A DNA stretch of 64,000 nt from CAWFSE01 sp963697565 (GTDB lineage: Bacteria > Actinomycetota > Actinomycetes > CAVWCF01): contig CAVOOM010000007.1 of assembly GCA_963697565.1 (NCBI GenBank), forward strand, positions 186,001 to 250,000, in the 5' to 3' direction. The translations under genes and the position numbers were made by a program. A model generated the notes under the pieces. That model was not told where the DNA came from. It searched no databases and worked only from the letters and a program-made list of their open reading frames with translations. Of the stretch, positions 16,356-26,518 are shown one piece after another. The first letter of the stretch is position 1, and every line of letters starts with the position of its first letter.

Positions 16356-17336
16356 GTGAACGCAGGGGAGGCCAAGGCCCCTCCGGCCGTCGTCGCCCTC
16401 GGCGGGGGCCACGGCCTGTCGGCGTCGCTGCGCGCCCTGCGCCGGGTGACGTCACGGCTCACGGCGGTGGTCACGGTGGCCGACGACGGGGGGTCGAGCG
16501 GCCGGCTGCGCGAGGAGTTCGGCGTCCTCCCGCCCGGCGACCTGCGGATGGCCCTGGCAGCGCTCTGCGACGACGACGACTGGGGCCGCACGTGGGCGCG
16601 GGTGCTGCAGCACCGCTACCGCACCGAGGGCTCGATGCACGGGCACGCCGCCGGCAACCTGCTGCTGGTGGCCCTCTGGGAGCTGCTGGACGACCCGGTG
16701 GAGGGCCTCGACTGGGTGGGCCGGCTGCTCGGGGCCTCCGGCCGGGTGCTGCCGATGGCGCTGGAGCCGCTGACCCTGGTGGCCGATGTGGTGGGCCTGG
16801 ACGTCGGGGACCCCCTCGCCGCGAGCGAGGTCCGCGGCCAGGTGGCCGTGGCGACCACCCGCGGCCAGGTGCAGGGCGTCCGGTTGGAGCCGGAGCGGCC
16901 GACCGCCTGCCCCGAGGCCCTGCAGGCCGTACGCGCCGCCGACTGGGTCGTGCTCGGACCCGGCTCGCTGTTCTCCAGCCTGATCCCGCACCTGTTGGTG
17001 CCCGAGCTCGCCACCGCGCTCGTCCAGACGCCTGCCCGGCGCGTCTTCGTGCTCAACCTGGCCGCCCAGTCCGGCGAGACGGAGGGCTTCTCGCCGGAGA
17101 CCCACCTCGAGGTGCTGGCCGCGCATGCCCCCGACCTGCGGGTGGACGTCGTCCTGGCCGACCAGGCGCACGTTCCGGATGTTGCCGGGCTGCGCCGCGC
17201 GGCCGAGTGCCTGGGGGCCGAGCTCATGGTCGAGGACGTGGCCGAGCGCTCCGGGCTGCCCCGTCACGATCCGGTCCGGTTGGCTACGGCCTTCGGACGG
17301 GTCTTCGGTCGTGGCAGGATCGCCCCATGGCGATGA
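16356..17336 (+). CDS. yvcK: Gluconeogenesis factor YvcK/CofD-like protein
   Basis: About 326 residues of the YvcK/CuvA (GlmR) family, which binds UDP-GlcNAc and is needed for growth on gluconeogenic carbon and for cell-wall precursor balance. Signatures: VVALGGGHGLSASLRALR at the N-terminus, VADDGGSSGRLR, PPGDLRMALAAL and VVLGPGSLFSSLIPHLLV. The fold is CofD-like but the protein belongs to the YvcK branch by its rapZ-whiA neighbours. GTG 16356 is preferred because it follows the rapZ stop by 13 bases; upstream in-frame codons would overlap rapZ. It overlaps the whiA start by ten bases. In mycobacteria the orthologue is phosphorylated by PknB; that is known from the family and not visible here. 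Confidence 0.95.
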   Translation: MNAGEAKAPPAVVALGGGHGLSASLRALRRVTSRLTAVVTVADDGGSSGRLREEFGVLPPGDLRMALAALCDDDDWGRTWARVLQHRYRTEGSMHGHAAGNLLLVALWELLDDPVEGLDWVGRLLGASGRVLPMALEPLTLVADVVGLDVGDPLAASEVRGQVAVATTRGQVQGVRLEPERPTACPEALQAVRAADWVVLGPGSLFSSLIPHLLVPELATALVQTPARRVFVLNLAAQSGETEGFSPETHLEVLAAHAPDLRVDVVLADQAHVPDVAGLRRAAECLGAELMVEDVAERSGLPRHDPVRLATAFGRVFGRGRIAPWR

Positions 17337-18307
17337 CCAGCGCGGTGAAGGACGAGCTGTCGCGGGTCGCGGTGACCAAGCCCTGCTGCCGCAAAGCCGA
17401 GGTGTCGGCCACCCTGCGGTTCGCGGGCGGGCTGCACATCGTCGCCGGCCGGATCGTCATCGAGGCCGAGCTGGACACCGGATCGGCGGCCCGGCGGCTG
17501 CGCCGCGACATCGCGGAGGTCTTCGGCCACACCAGCGAGGTGCACGTGCTCGCCGCGGGCGGCCTGCGCCGCGGCAGCCGCTACGTCGTCCGGGTGGTCC
17601 GCGACGGCGAGGCGCTGGCGCTGCAGACCGGGCTGCTGGACAGCCGCGGGCGTCCGGTCCGCGGGCTGCCCCCCCAGGTGGTGTCGGGCTCGCTGTGCGA
17701 CGCGGAGGCCGCGTGGCGTGGGGCCTTCCTCGCGCACGGCTCGCTCACCGAGCCGGGACGGTCGTCGGCCCTGGAGATCACCTGCCCGGGCCCGGAGGCG
17801 GCGCTGGCGCTGGTGGGCGCGGCCCGCCGGCTGGGGGTGCCGGCCAAGGCCCGCGAGGTGCGCGGCATCGACCGGGTGGTCATCCGCGACGGCGACGCCA
17901 TCGGCGCCCTGCTCACCCGGCTCGGGGCGCACGACAGCGTGATGGCGTGGGAGGAGCGGCGGATGCGCCGCGAGGTCCGCGCCACCGCCAACCGGCTGGC
18001 CAACTTCGACGACGCCAATCTGCGCCGGTCCGCGCGGGCGGCCGTGGCGGCCTCCTCCCGGGTCAAGCGCGCCATGGAGATCCTGGGCGACGACATCCCC
18101 GACCACCTGGCCACCGCCGGCCGGCTCCGCCTGGAGCACGGCCAGGCCAGCCTGGAGGAGCTCGGCGCCCTCGCCGAGCCGCCGCTGACCAAGGACGCCG
18201 TGGCCGGCCGGATCCGCCGGCTGCTCGCGATGGCCGACAAGCGCGCCGCGGAGCTGGGCATCCCGGACACCGAGGCCGACCTGCCGCCCGACCTCCCGGA
18301 CGACTGA
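17327..18307 (+). CDS. whiA: Sporulation/cell-division transcription factor WhiA
   Basis: Intact 326-residue WhiA. The N-terminal half is the LAGLIDADG-homing-endonuclease-derived domain (LRFAGGLHIV, CDAEAAWRGAFLAHGSLTEPG), without the catalytic acids; the C-terminal half is a sigma-region-4-like helix-turn-helix (LRLEHGQASLEELGALAEPPLTKDAVAGRIRRL, positions about 260-300). WhiA works with WhiB-type factors to switch on division genes in sporulating actinobacteria and is also kept in non-sporulating ones. ATG start with GGCAGGAT just upstream; that sequence also resembles a -10 box, so an internal promoter is possible. Confidence 0.96.
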   Translation: MAMTSAVKDELSRVAVTKPCCRKAEVSATLRFAGGLHIVAGRIVIEAELDTGSAARRLRRDIAEVFGHTSEVHVLAAGGLRRGSRYVVRVVRDGEALALQTGLLDSRGRPVRGLPPQVVSGSLCDAEAAWRGAFLAHGSLTEPGRSSALEITCPGPEAALALVGAARRLGVPAKAREVRGIDRVVIRDGDAIGALLTRLGAHDSVMAWEERRMRREVRATANRLANFDDANLRRSARAAVAASSRVKRAMEILGDDIPDHLATAGRLRLEHGQASLEELGALAEPPLTKDAVAGRIRRLLAMADKRAAELGIPDTEADLPPDLPDD

Positions 18308-18313
18308 GCCGCC

Positions 18314-18341
18314 AGCCCCGGCCAACCCGGTTGGGGCTTTG
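18314..18341 (+). terminator. Weak candidate terminator after whiA
   Basis: AGCCCC (18314-18319) can pair with GGGGCT (18333-18338) around an inner CCAAC/GTTGG helix, followed by TTT. The stem is bulged and the T-run short, so this is a possible intrinsic terminator only. It would separate the uvrC-whiA operon from gap. Confidence 0.3.
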
Positions 18342-18369
18342 GGCCTGAACACGGTCGTCGCGCACCCAC

Positions 18370-18375
18370 TAGGCT
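18370..18375 (+). promoter_or_regulatory. Candidate -10 box (TAGGCT) for the gap-pgk-tpiA operon
   Basis: TAGGCT lies 34 bases before the gap GTG. A partial -35 (TGAACA, 18346-18351) is 18 bases upstream. The predicted start would leave a leader of about 28 bases containing the GGAG ribosome site at 18401-18404. Confidence 0.5.
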
Positions 18376-18409
18376 TGCTGGTCAGTTACCCCCAAACTGA
18401 GGAGCCAGC

Positions 18410-19414
<1,005 letters not shown>

Positions 19415-19459
19415 CCGACCGCGCGTACCCGAGCCGCACAGACCAGGCAGGAGCAGACC

Positions 19460-20668
19460 ATGCGGGGCATCGAGTCCCTCGACGTCCAAGGCCGGCGCGT
19501 GCTCGTCCGGTCCGACCTCAACGTCCCCCTCGGGGACCCGGTCGGGCCGGGCGGCCTGCGGGCCATCACCGACGACGGACGGATCCGGGCCAGCCTGCCC
19601 ACGATCCAGGCGCTCGCCGCGCGCGGCGCCCGGGTCGTGGTCTGCGCGCACCTCGGCCGGCCCAAGGGCGAGGCGCGCCCCGAGCTGTCGCTCGCCCCGG
19701 TCGCCAGGCGGATGGGCGAGCTGCTCGGCGCCGAGGTGCCGTTGGCCGCCGATGTGGCCGGGCCCTCCGCCCAGGCGGTCTCCGGCGGGCTGGCCGACGG
19801 CCAGATCGCGCTGCTGGAGAACCTCCGGTTCGAGGCGGCCGAGACCACCAAGGACGACGCCGAGCGCGGCGCGTTCGCCGACCAGCTGGCGGCCCTGGCC
19901 GACCTCTACGTCGGCGACGGCTTCGGCGCGGTGCACCGCAAGCACGCCAGCGTCTTCGACGTCCCGATGCGCCTGCCGCACGCGGCGGGCGGCTTGGTCG
20001 CGGCCGAGGTCGAGGTGCTGCGGCGCCTCACCGTCGACCCGGCGCGGCCGTACGCGGTAGTCCTGGGCGGCTCGAAGGTCTCCGACAAGCTCGGGGTCAT
20101 CTCCAACCTGCTCACGACCGTCGACCGCCTGGTCATCGGCGGCGGCATGGTCTACACGTTCCTGGCCGCGCAGGGGCACGGGGTCGGCACCTCGCTGCTC
20201 GAGGCCGACCAGCTCGACACCGTCCGCGGGGTGCTGGCCGACGCCGAGGCGCGCGGGGTCCAGGTCGTGCTGCCCTCCGACATCGTGGTCGCCCCGGCGT
20301 TCGCCGCCGACGCGCCGGCCACCGTGGTGTCCGCTGATGCCATCCCCGCCGACCAGATGGGCCTGGACATCGGGCCGCGGGCCCGCGAGGAGTTCGCCGC
20401 AGCGCTGGCCGACGCGCAGACGGTCTTCTGGAACGGCCCGATGGGCGTCTTCGAGTTCCCCGCCTTCGCCGAGGGCACCCGGGCGCTGGCCGGCGCGCTG
20501 GCCCACTCGACCGGCCTCACGGTCGTCGGCGGCGGCGACTCGGCCGCCGCGGTCCGCACGCTGGGCTTCCGCGACGAGGAGTTCGGCCACATCTCAACCG
20601 GGGGAGGCGCGAGCCTGGAGTACCTCGAGGGCAAGCAGCTGCCCGGCCTCACCGCTCTGGAGGACTGA
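19460..20668 (+). CDS. pgk: Phosphoglycerate kinase
   Basis: Intact 402-residue PGK, making ATP and 3-phosphoglycerate from 1,3-bisphosphoglycerate. N-domain signatures RVLVRSDLNVPL and HLGRPKGE; substrate-binding Arg block LLENLRF; C-domain nucleotide site GGSKVSDKLGVI, WNGPMGVFE and the final VVGGGDSAAAV. ATG start with AGGAG ten bases upstream, 45 bases after gap. tpiA begins five bases after its stop, so the three genes form one operon. Confidence 0.98.
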   Translation: MRGIESLDVQGRRVLVRSDLNVPLGDPVGPGGLRAITDDGRIRASLPTIQALAARGARVVVCAHLGRPKGEARPELSLAPVARRMGELLGAEVPLAADVAGPSAQAVSGGLADGQIALLENLRFEAAETTKDDAERGAFADQLAALADLYVGDGFGAVHRKHASVFDVPMRLPHAAGGLVAAEVEVLRRLTVDPARPYAVVLGGSKVSDKLGVISNLLTTVDRLVIGGGMVYTFLAAQGHGVGTSLLEADQLDTVRGVLADAEARGVQVVLPSDIVVAPAFAADAPATVVSADAIPADQMGLDIGPRAREEFAAALADAQTVFWNGPMGVFEFPAFAEGTRALAGALAHSTGLTVVGGGDSAAAVRTLGFRDEEFGHISTGGGASLEYLEGKQLPGLTALED

Positions 20669-20673
20669 CCCGC

Positions 20674-21468
20674 ATGGCCGCAGGACCCGCCCGCACCCCG
20701 CTCATCGCCGGCAACTGGAAGATGAACCTCAACCACCTCGAGGCCATCGCGCTCGTCCAGAAGCTCGCGTTCTCGCTCAAGGACGACGACTACGCCTCCT
20801 GTGATGTGGCGGTGATCCCGCCGTTCACCGACATCCGCTCGATCCAGACGCTGATCGACGGCGACAAGCTGCGGCTGGTCTACGGCGCGCAGGACGTCTC
20901 GGCGCACGAGTCGGGCGCCTACACCGGCGAGGTGTCGGCGGCGATGCTGGCCAAGCTGGGCTGCTCGTACGTCGTCGTGGGCCACTCCGAGCGTCGGCAG
21001 TACCACGCCGAGGACGACGCGCTGGTGGCCGCCAAGGCCAAGGCCGCGATCGCCCACGGCATGACGCCGATCGTCTGCGTCGGCGAGGGGCTCGAGGTGC
21101 GCCGCGAGGGCCGCCAGGTCGAGCACACCCTGGCCCAGCTCGACGGCTCGCTGGCCGGGCTGAGCGCCGAGCAGGTCGCCGCGCTCGTCGTCGCGTACGA
21201 GCCGGTCTGGGCGATCGGCACCGGCGAGGTCGCCACCCCGGACGACGCCCAGGAGGTGTGCGCGGCCATCCGCGCGCGCATCGCCGAGGTGCACGGGGCC
21301 GGCGCGGGGGAGCAGGTCCGGGTGCTCTACGGCGGCTCGGTCAAGGGCTCCAACGCGGCCGGGATCATGGTGATGGCCGATATCGACGGCGCCCTGGTCG
21401 GCGGCGCGGCCCTCGACGCGGAGGACTTCACCCGGATCTGCCGCTTCCGCGAAGGACTTGCGGACTAG
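20674..21468 (+). CDS. tpiA: Triosephosphate isomerase
   Basis: Intact 264-residue (beta/alpha)8 isomerase linking dihydroxyacetone phosphate and glyceraldehyde 3-phosphate. Catalytic Lys in AGNWKMNL (near residue 15), catalytic His in VVGHSERRQYH (near 105), catalytic Glu in VAYEPVWAIGTG (near 177) and the phosphate loop LYGGSVKGSNAAGIM. Last gene of the glycolytic operon. In many actinobacteria secG follows directly; here an oligopeptide transport operon of almost 8 kb lies between. Confidence 0.98.
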   Translation: MAAGPARTPLIAGNWKMNLNHLEAIALVQKLAFSLKDDDYASCDVAVIPPFTDIRSIQTLIDGDKLRLVYGAQDVSAHESGAYTGEVSAAMLAKLGCSYVVVGHSERRQYHAEDDALVAAKAKAAIAHGMTPIVCVGEGLEVRREGRQVEHTLAQLDGSLAGLSAEQVAALVVAYEPVWAIGTGEVATPDDAQEVCAAIRARIAEVHGAGAGEQVRVLYGGSVKGSNAAGIMVMADIDGALVGGAALDAEDFTRICRFREGLAD

Positions 21469-21516
21469 CGGCACGACAAGGGGCATAAGTCCTGCGGTTG
21501 GGGGCCAGGAGGCTCC

Positions 21517-21597
21517 CTGAGGGGGCCAAACAGGTCACGGTCTGGTTGCGAGCGCGTCGCGATGCGGTGCGTCGCTGGACTCAGGTGGCCCCCTCGG
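21517..21597 (+). other. Long-range inverted repeat in the tpiA-oppA intergenic region
   Basis: CTGAGGGGGCCA (21517-21528) can pair with TGGCCCCCTCGG (21586-21597) over 12 positions, with one G-U wobble, enclosing a 57-base GC-rich loop that can itself fold. It lies about 110 bases ahead of the oppA ATG in a 237-base gap otherwise empty of genes. It could be a leader structure for oppA or a late tpiA terminator; there is no T-run. No known riboswitch class recognised. Confidence 0.3.
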
Positions 21598-21705
21598 GTG
21601 ACGATCGCCACGCTGCACCCCGCAGCAAGAGATCTCGTGCGTCGACGTCTGCCTCCGCGGAGGCCTCGATGGCACCGGGACACACCTGAACGAGAGGGAG
21701 AACAG

Positions 21706-23373
21706 ATGCGCGTGCGCACTCGCTCGACGGTCGCCGTCGCCGGCATTTCGGTGCTGGCGCTCGGGCTGGCCGCCTGCGGTAGCAGCGACGAGGAATCGGG
21801 CGGCGGCGACGGCGCCAGCGGCTCGATGATCTACGCCAACACCACCCCCCAGAACCCGCTGATCCCAGCCCTGACCAACGAGACCGCGGGTGGCGACATC
21901 CTCGACGCGCTCTTCACGGGCCTGATCAACTACAGCCCCGACGACGCGAGCCCGATCGACGCGGTCGCCTCCTCGATCGAGGCCAATGAGGACTCCACCG
22001 TCTACACGATCAAGCTGAACGAGGGCTGGACCTTCCACGACGGCACGGACCTCACCGCCGACAGCTTCGTGGACGCCTGGAACTGGGGCGCGTACGGCCC
22101 GAACGGCGCCGCCAACTCGTACTTCTACGACGCCATCAAGGGCTTCACCGAAGTCCAGGGCGAGGACAAGAACGGCGACGAGGCGATCAGCAAGGACGAG
22201 GCTCCGGTCACCGAGATGTCCGGCCTTGAGGTCGTCAGCGACACCGAGTTCACCGTGACCATGGCCAGCCCGAACTCGACCTTCCCGTCGCGCCTGGGCT
22301 ACATCGCCTACGCGCCGCTGCCCGAGTCGTTCTTCACCGCGTGCGGCGACGACCCGACTGCCGCCTCGTGCACCGAGTGGGCCAATAACCCGATCGGCAA
22401 CGGCCCCTACAAGACGTCCGCGGTCGACCTCGCCGTGGCGATCGATGTCGAGGCCTACGCCGACTACAAGGGCCCGGACAAGGCCACCATCAGCAAGATC
22501 TCGTTCAAGAACTACCAGACCCTTGAGGCGGCCTACGCCGACCTGCAGGCCAACAACGTCGACTGGATGAACCAGGTCCCGGTGTCCGCCCTTGCCGGCA
22601 ACGCCTACCAGACCGACCTGGACGGCCGCTACATCGACAAGCCGATCGGCACCTTCGCGTCGATCACCTACCCGCTCTACGACAAGCGGTTCGACAACGT
22701 CCAGCTGCGCCAGGCGATCTCGATGGCGATCGACCGCGAGGCCATCATCAAGAGCATCTTCAACGACAAGCGCACCCAGGCGGGCGGCTGGGTCTCCCCG
22801 GTGGTCGACGGCTACCAGGAGGGCGTCTGCGGCGAGTACTGCGTCTTCGATGCAGACAAGGCCAACGCCGCACTCAAGGCCGCCGGCGGTTTCACCGGCA
22901 CCCTGACGATCTCCTACAACGCCGATGGCGGCCACAAGGAGTGGGTCGAGGCCACCTGCGGCAGCATCAAGAACACCCTCGCGATCGACTGCCAGGCCAA
23001 GCCCTACGTCGACTTCGCCACGTTCCTCGACGCGCGCGACAACGAGGAGATGGACGGCCTGTTCCGCACCGGCTGGCAGATGGACTACCCCTCGATCGAG
23101 AACTTCCTCGCGCCGCTGTACTTCACCGACGCCGGCTCGAACGACGGCGCCTACAGCAGCGAGAAGTTCGACAGCCTGATCGACCAGGCCAACGCGGCTT
23201 CGGGAGACGAGGGCATCAAGCTCTTCCAGGAGGCCGAGGCGCAGCTCGCGGCCGACATGCCGGTGATCCCGATGTGGTACGGCCAGGCGCAGTCCGGCTA
23301 CTCCACCAAGATCACCGACGTCAAGGTGACCCCGTTCGGCACGCTCGACCTGTCGAGCGTCAAGGCCAGCTGA
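21706..23373 (+). CDS. oppA: Oligopeptide ABC transporter substrate-binding lipoprotein
   Basis: Intact 555-residue family 5 extracellular solute-binding protein (OppA/DppA type). It has a lipoprotein signal (VAGISVLALGLAACGSS, lipidated Cys near residue 25), then the family core: LNEGWTFHDGTDLTADSFVDAWNWG, NPIGNGPY, VQLRQAISMAIDREAI and the closing MPVIPMWYGQAQ. It captures peptides outside the membrane for the permease encoded next. ATG start with GGGAG five bases upstream. A strong terminator-like hairpin follows, so oppA can be made in excess over the permease genes, as is common for binding proteins. ATG 21706 is chosen over upstream in-frame codons because the signal peptide starts there. 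Confidence 0.95.
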   Translation: MRVRTRSTVAVAGISVLALGLAACGSSDEESGGGDGASGSMIYANTTPQNPLIPALTNETAGGDILDALFTGLINYSPDDASPIDAVASSIEANEDSTVYTIKLNEGWTFHDGTDLTADSFVDAWNWGAYGPNGAANSYFYDAIKGFTEVQGEDKNGDEAISKDEAPVTEMSGLEVVSDTEFTVTMASPNSTFPSRLGYIAYAPLPESFFTACGDDPTAASCTEWANNPIGNGPYKTSAVDLAVAIDVEAYADYKGPDKATISKISFKNYQTLEAAYADLQANNVDWMNQVPVSALAGNAYQTDLDGRYIDKPIGTFASITYPLYDKRFDNVQLRQAISMAIDREAIIKSIFNDKRTQAGGWVSPVVDGYQEGVCGEYCVFDADKANAALKAAGGFTGTLTISYNADGGHKEWVEATCGSIKNTLAIDCQAKPYVDFATFLDARDNEEMDGLFRTGWQMDYPSIENFLAPLYFTDAGSNDGAYSSEKFDSLIDQANAASGDEGIKLFQEAEAQLAADMPVIPMWYGQAQSGYSTKITDVKVTPFGTLDLSSVKAS

Positions 23374-23404
23374 CGGAGCACTGACCGTCTAGCCCGGCAA
23401 CCAC

Positions 23405-23438
23405 AGATCGGCCCGTCGCCTCGGCGGCGGGCCGATCT
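23405..23438 (+). terminator. Strong hairpin after oppA
   Basis: AGATCGGCCCGTCGCC (23405-23420) and GGCGGCGGGCCGATCT (23423-23438) form a nearly perfect stem (one G-T wobble; the innermost pairs open to give the loop), followed by GTTTGG. It lies 32 bases after the oppA stop. It probably acts as a partial terminator or mRNA stabiliser that sets the ratio of binding protein to permease. Confidence 0.7.
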
Positions 23439-23548
23439 GCCGTTTGGGGTGCAACGAGTTGCGGGCCACCCCGCAGATCTCCCACATGCCTTGGATCCAG
23501 CAGGTATCGTGCGGCCTGCCCTGCTTGCCCGTCGCCACTGGAGGATTC

Positions 23549-24476
23549 ATGGGTCGGTACGTGGTGCGGCGGCTCCTCCAGATGATCCCCGTGCTGCTCG
23601 GTGCGACCTTCATCGTCTACTGCGCGGTCTTTGCGCTCCCGGGTGACCCGTTCGCGGGCAAGTGCGGCGACCGGCCCTGCCCGCCGTCCTACATCGCCGC
23701 GAAGACCGCCGAGTTCAACCTGAACGACCCGCTGCTGGTGCAGTACGCGAAGTTCCTGGGCAACCTGCTTGACCGGGAACCTCGGCAACACCTACACCGG
23801 CCAGGCCATCCGCGACCTCATCGTGGTGGCCTACCCCACGACCATGAAGCTCGCCTTCGTCGCGATCATGTTCGAGTTGGTCGTCGGCATCGGCCTGGGC
23901 ATCCTGGCCGGCCTCAAGAAGGGGAAGTTCACCGACAACTTCGTGACCCTCGGCACCCTCATCGTCATCTCGATCCCGGTCTTCGTGATCGGCTTCGTGA
24001 TGCAGTACGTGTTCACGATCAAGTTCTCGCTGTTCCCCACGACGGTGTCGGCCGGGGCGCCCTGGCCCGACCTCATCCTGCCCGGCCTCGTCCTGGCCAG
24101 CCTGTCGCTGGCCTACGTCGCCCGATTGACCCGGACCAGCCTGGTGGAGAACGTGCGGTCCGACTACGTGCGCACCGCGACGGCCAAGGGCCTGCCGCGT
24201 CGCAGCATCATCGGCAAGCATGCATTGCGGAACTCGCTGATCCCCGTGGTGACCTTCATCGGGGCCGACTTCGGGGCCCTGCTCGGCGGCGCGATCGTGA
24301 CCGAGGGCATCTTCAACATCAACGGGATCGGCGGGCTGACCTTCCGCTCGATCCGCGCCCGCGAGGGGGCAACCACGACCACGATCGTCACCTTGCTGGT
24401 CTTGGTGTTCCTGATCGTCAACCTGCTCGTCGACCTCTTGTACGCCTACCTCGACCCGAGGATCCGCTATGAGTGA
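23549..24476 (+). CDS. oppB: Oligopeptide ABC transporter permease OppB (one frameshift)
   Basis: About 309 residues, inner-membrane permease with six helices. N-terminal signature MGRYVVRRLLQMIPVLLGATF and the ALPGDPF block typical of OppB/DppB, then the binding-protein-dependent transport domain with the EAA-like loop (DYVRTATAKGLPRRSIIGKHALRNSL) that contacts the ATPases. The frame shifts near 23770 (an extra T in CTG-ACC); past it the sequence continues TGNLGNTYTG. ATG start with GGAGGA upstream. The stop overlaps the oppC ATG by eight bases. Pairs with OppC to form the channel. Confidence 0.93.
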
Positions 24477-25469
24477 TCCGTCCGCCAGCGCAGCCATGGG
24501 GCGCACGTACGAGTCCGCCAGCGAGGTCGGGCAGCTCAAGGGCCCCTTCGACCAGAGCCCCGAGGTAGAGCCGTCCGATCCCTACCTCGACCCCAGCGGC
24601 AAGAAGGAGAAGCCGCGGTCCCTGCGCCGCGACGCCTTCGAGGAGCTGCGCGGCAACCCGATCTTCTGGATCTCGGTCGTGCTGATGGCCGTCTTCGTCA
24701 CGATGGCGATCTTCCCCGGGCTGTTCACGGCCAAGGACCCGACACTGACCAACCTCGAGTTGAGCCGACAGCCACCGGAGTCGGGGGCCTGGTTCGGCTA
24801 CGACGTGCAGGGCCGAGACGTCTACGCACGGGCGGTCTACGGCGCGCGCGCCTCGATCATGGTCGGCATCGCCACCACGGCCTTCTCACTGGTCCTGGGG
24901 GTGCTGGCCGGGGTCCTGGCGGGCTTCTACGGCGGCAAGATCGACACGGTCATCTCGCGCGTCGTCGACATCTTCTTCGCGATCCCGCTGCTGCTGGGCG
25001 GGATCCTGTTCCTCACCTCGTTCCCCCCAGGGCAGTCCCAGACCCAGCAGGTCCTGGTGGTGGCGACCTCGATCGCCGTCCTGGGCTGGACGCTGATGGC
25101 GCGCATCATGCGCTCGACGGTGATCCAGACCAAGCAGTCTGACTACGTGCAGGCAGCCAAGGCGCTGGGGGCCAAGCCCAACCGGATCATCCGCAAGCAC
25201 GTCATGCCCAACGCGGTCGGGCCGGTGATCGTCGTCGCGACGATCTCGCTCGGCGGCTTCATCGGGGCCGAGGCCACGCTGTCCTTCCTGGGCTTGGCCT
25301 GCAGCCGCCGGCGATCAGCTGGGGGATCCAGATCGCCGACGCCCAGCAGTACTTCCGGGCAGCCCCGCACATGCTGCTCTTCCCGGCGGCCTTCCTGTCG
25401 TTGACCGTGCTGGCCTTCATCATGTTCGGCGACGCCGTCCGCGACGCCTTCGACCCCAAGCTCCGCTGA
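24469..25469 (+). CDS. oppC: Oligopeptide ABC transporter permease OppC (one frameshift)
   Basis: About 333 residues. An unusually long, charged cytoplasmic N-terminus (about 60 residues, DPYLDPSGKKEKPRSLRRDAFEELRGNP) leads into the OppC_N helix (FWISVVLMAVFVTMAIFPGLF) and the permease domain with FGYDVQGRDVYARAVYGARASIMVG and the EAA-like loop DYVQAAKALGAKPNRIIRKHVMPNA. One missing G near 25297 (TTGGGCCTG read as TTGGCCTG) shifts the frame; the rest reads GLQPPAISWG and ends DAFDPKLR at 25469. Starts inside the end of oppB, so translation is coupled. Confidence 0.93.
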
Positions 25470-25486
25470 CCCGGCGAGGAACCGCA

Positions 25487-26518
25487 GTGACCCTCTTGGA
25501 TATCGAACCGGGCGAGGCCGACGCCGCGCCCGGGCCGCTGCTGCTCGACGTGCAGGATCTGCAGGTCGAGTTCCACACCCGCGAGGGAGTGGCGCGGGCG
25601 GTCAACGGCGTGAGCTACACCCTCGCGGAGGGCGAGACGCTGGCCGTGCTGGGCGAGTCCGGCTCCGGGAAGTCGGTGACCGCCCAGGCCATCATGGGCA
25701 TCGTCGACAGCCCGCCGGGCAAGGTGTCGGGCGGCAAGGTGATCTTCCGCGGGACCGATCTGCTGACCCTGCCGGAGAAGGAGCGGCGCACCTACCGCGG
25801 CGAGAAGATCGCGATGATCTTCCAGGACGCGCTTTCCTCGCTCAACCCGGTCTTCACCGTGGGCGACCAGATCGGCGAGATGTTCCGGGTGCACCGCGGG
25901 ATGAGCAAGAAGGACGCCAAGAAGAAGGCCATCGAGCTGATGGAGCTGGTGAACATCCCGGCCGCCAAGGAGCGGGTCAACGCCTACCCGCACCAGTTCT
26001 CCGGCGGCATGCGCCAGCGCATCATGATCGCGATGTCCATCGCCCTCGACCCCGACGTCCTGATCGCCGACGAGCCCACCACGGCCCTCGACGTGACCGT
26101 GCAGGCCCAGATCATGGAGTTGCTCAAGGACCTCCAGCGTGAGCTCAACATGGGGCTGATCCTGATCACCCACGACCTCGGAGTCGTGGCCGACGTCGCC
26201 GACAAGATCGCGGTGATGTACGCCGGGCGGATCGTCGAGCGGGCCCCGGTGAGCGAGATCTACGCCCGCCCGCGGCACCCGTACACCGAGGGCCTGATCG
26301 CCTCGATCCCGTCGATCGACAGCAAGGGCGAGACGCTGTACGCGATCAAGGGGCTGCCGCCCAACCTCACCAAGATCCCCCCGGGCTGCGCCTTCAACCC
26401 GCGGTGCCCGTACGCCCAGGACGTCTGCCGCACCGACGTCCCCGAGGAGCATGTCGTGGCCGAGGGCCACGCCAGCGCCTGCCACTTCTGGGAGGTGGTC
26501 CGCGATGGCTCCAACTGA
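25487..26518 (+). CDS. oppD: Oligopeptide ABC transporter ATP-binding protein OppD
   Basis: Intact 343-residue ABC ATPase. Walker A GESGSGKS near residue 55, Q-loop IFQDALSSLNPVFTVG, signature FSGGMRQRIMIAM, Walker B VLIADEPTTALD, H-loop ITHDLGVVADV and the C-terminal oligopeptide-transporter domain with the conserved CAFNPRCPYAQDVC Cys cluster, which in some homologues binds an Fe-S cluster. GTG start 17 bases after oppC, with GAGGAA upstream. Overlaps oppF by 14 bases. OppD and OppF form the ATPase heterodimer. Confidence 0.96.
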   Translation: MTLLDIEPGEADAAPGPLLLDVQDLQVEFHTREGVARAVNGVSYTLAEGETLAVLGESGSGKSVTAQAIMGIVDSPPGKVSGGKVIFRGTDLLTLPEKERRTYRGEKIAMIFQDALSSLNPVFTVGDQIGEMFRVHRGMSKKDAKKKAIELMELVNIPAAKERVNAYPHQFSGGMRQRIMIAMSIALDPDVLIADEPTTALDVTVQAQIMELLKDLQRELNMGLILITHDLGVVADVADKIAVMYAGRIVERAPVSEIYARPRHPYTEGLIASIPSIDSKGETLYAIKGLPPNLTKIPPGCAFNPRCPYAQDVCRTDVPEEHVVAEGHASACHFWEVVRDGSN

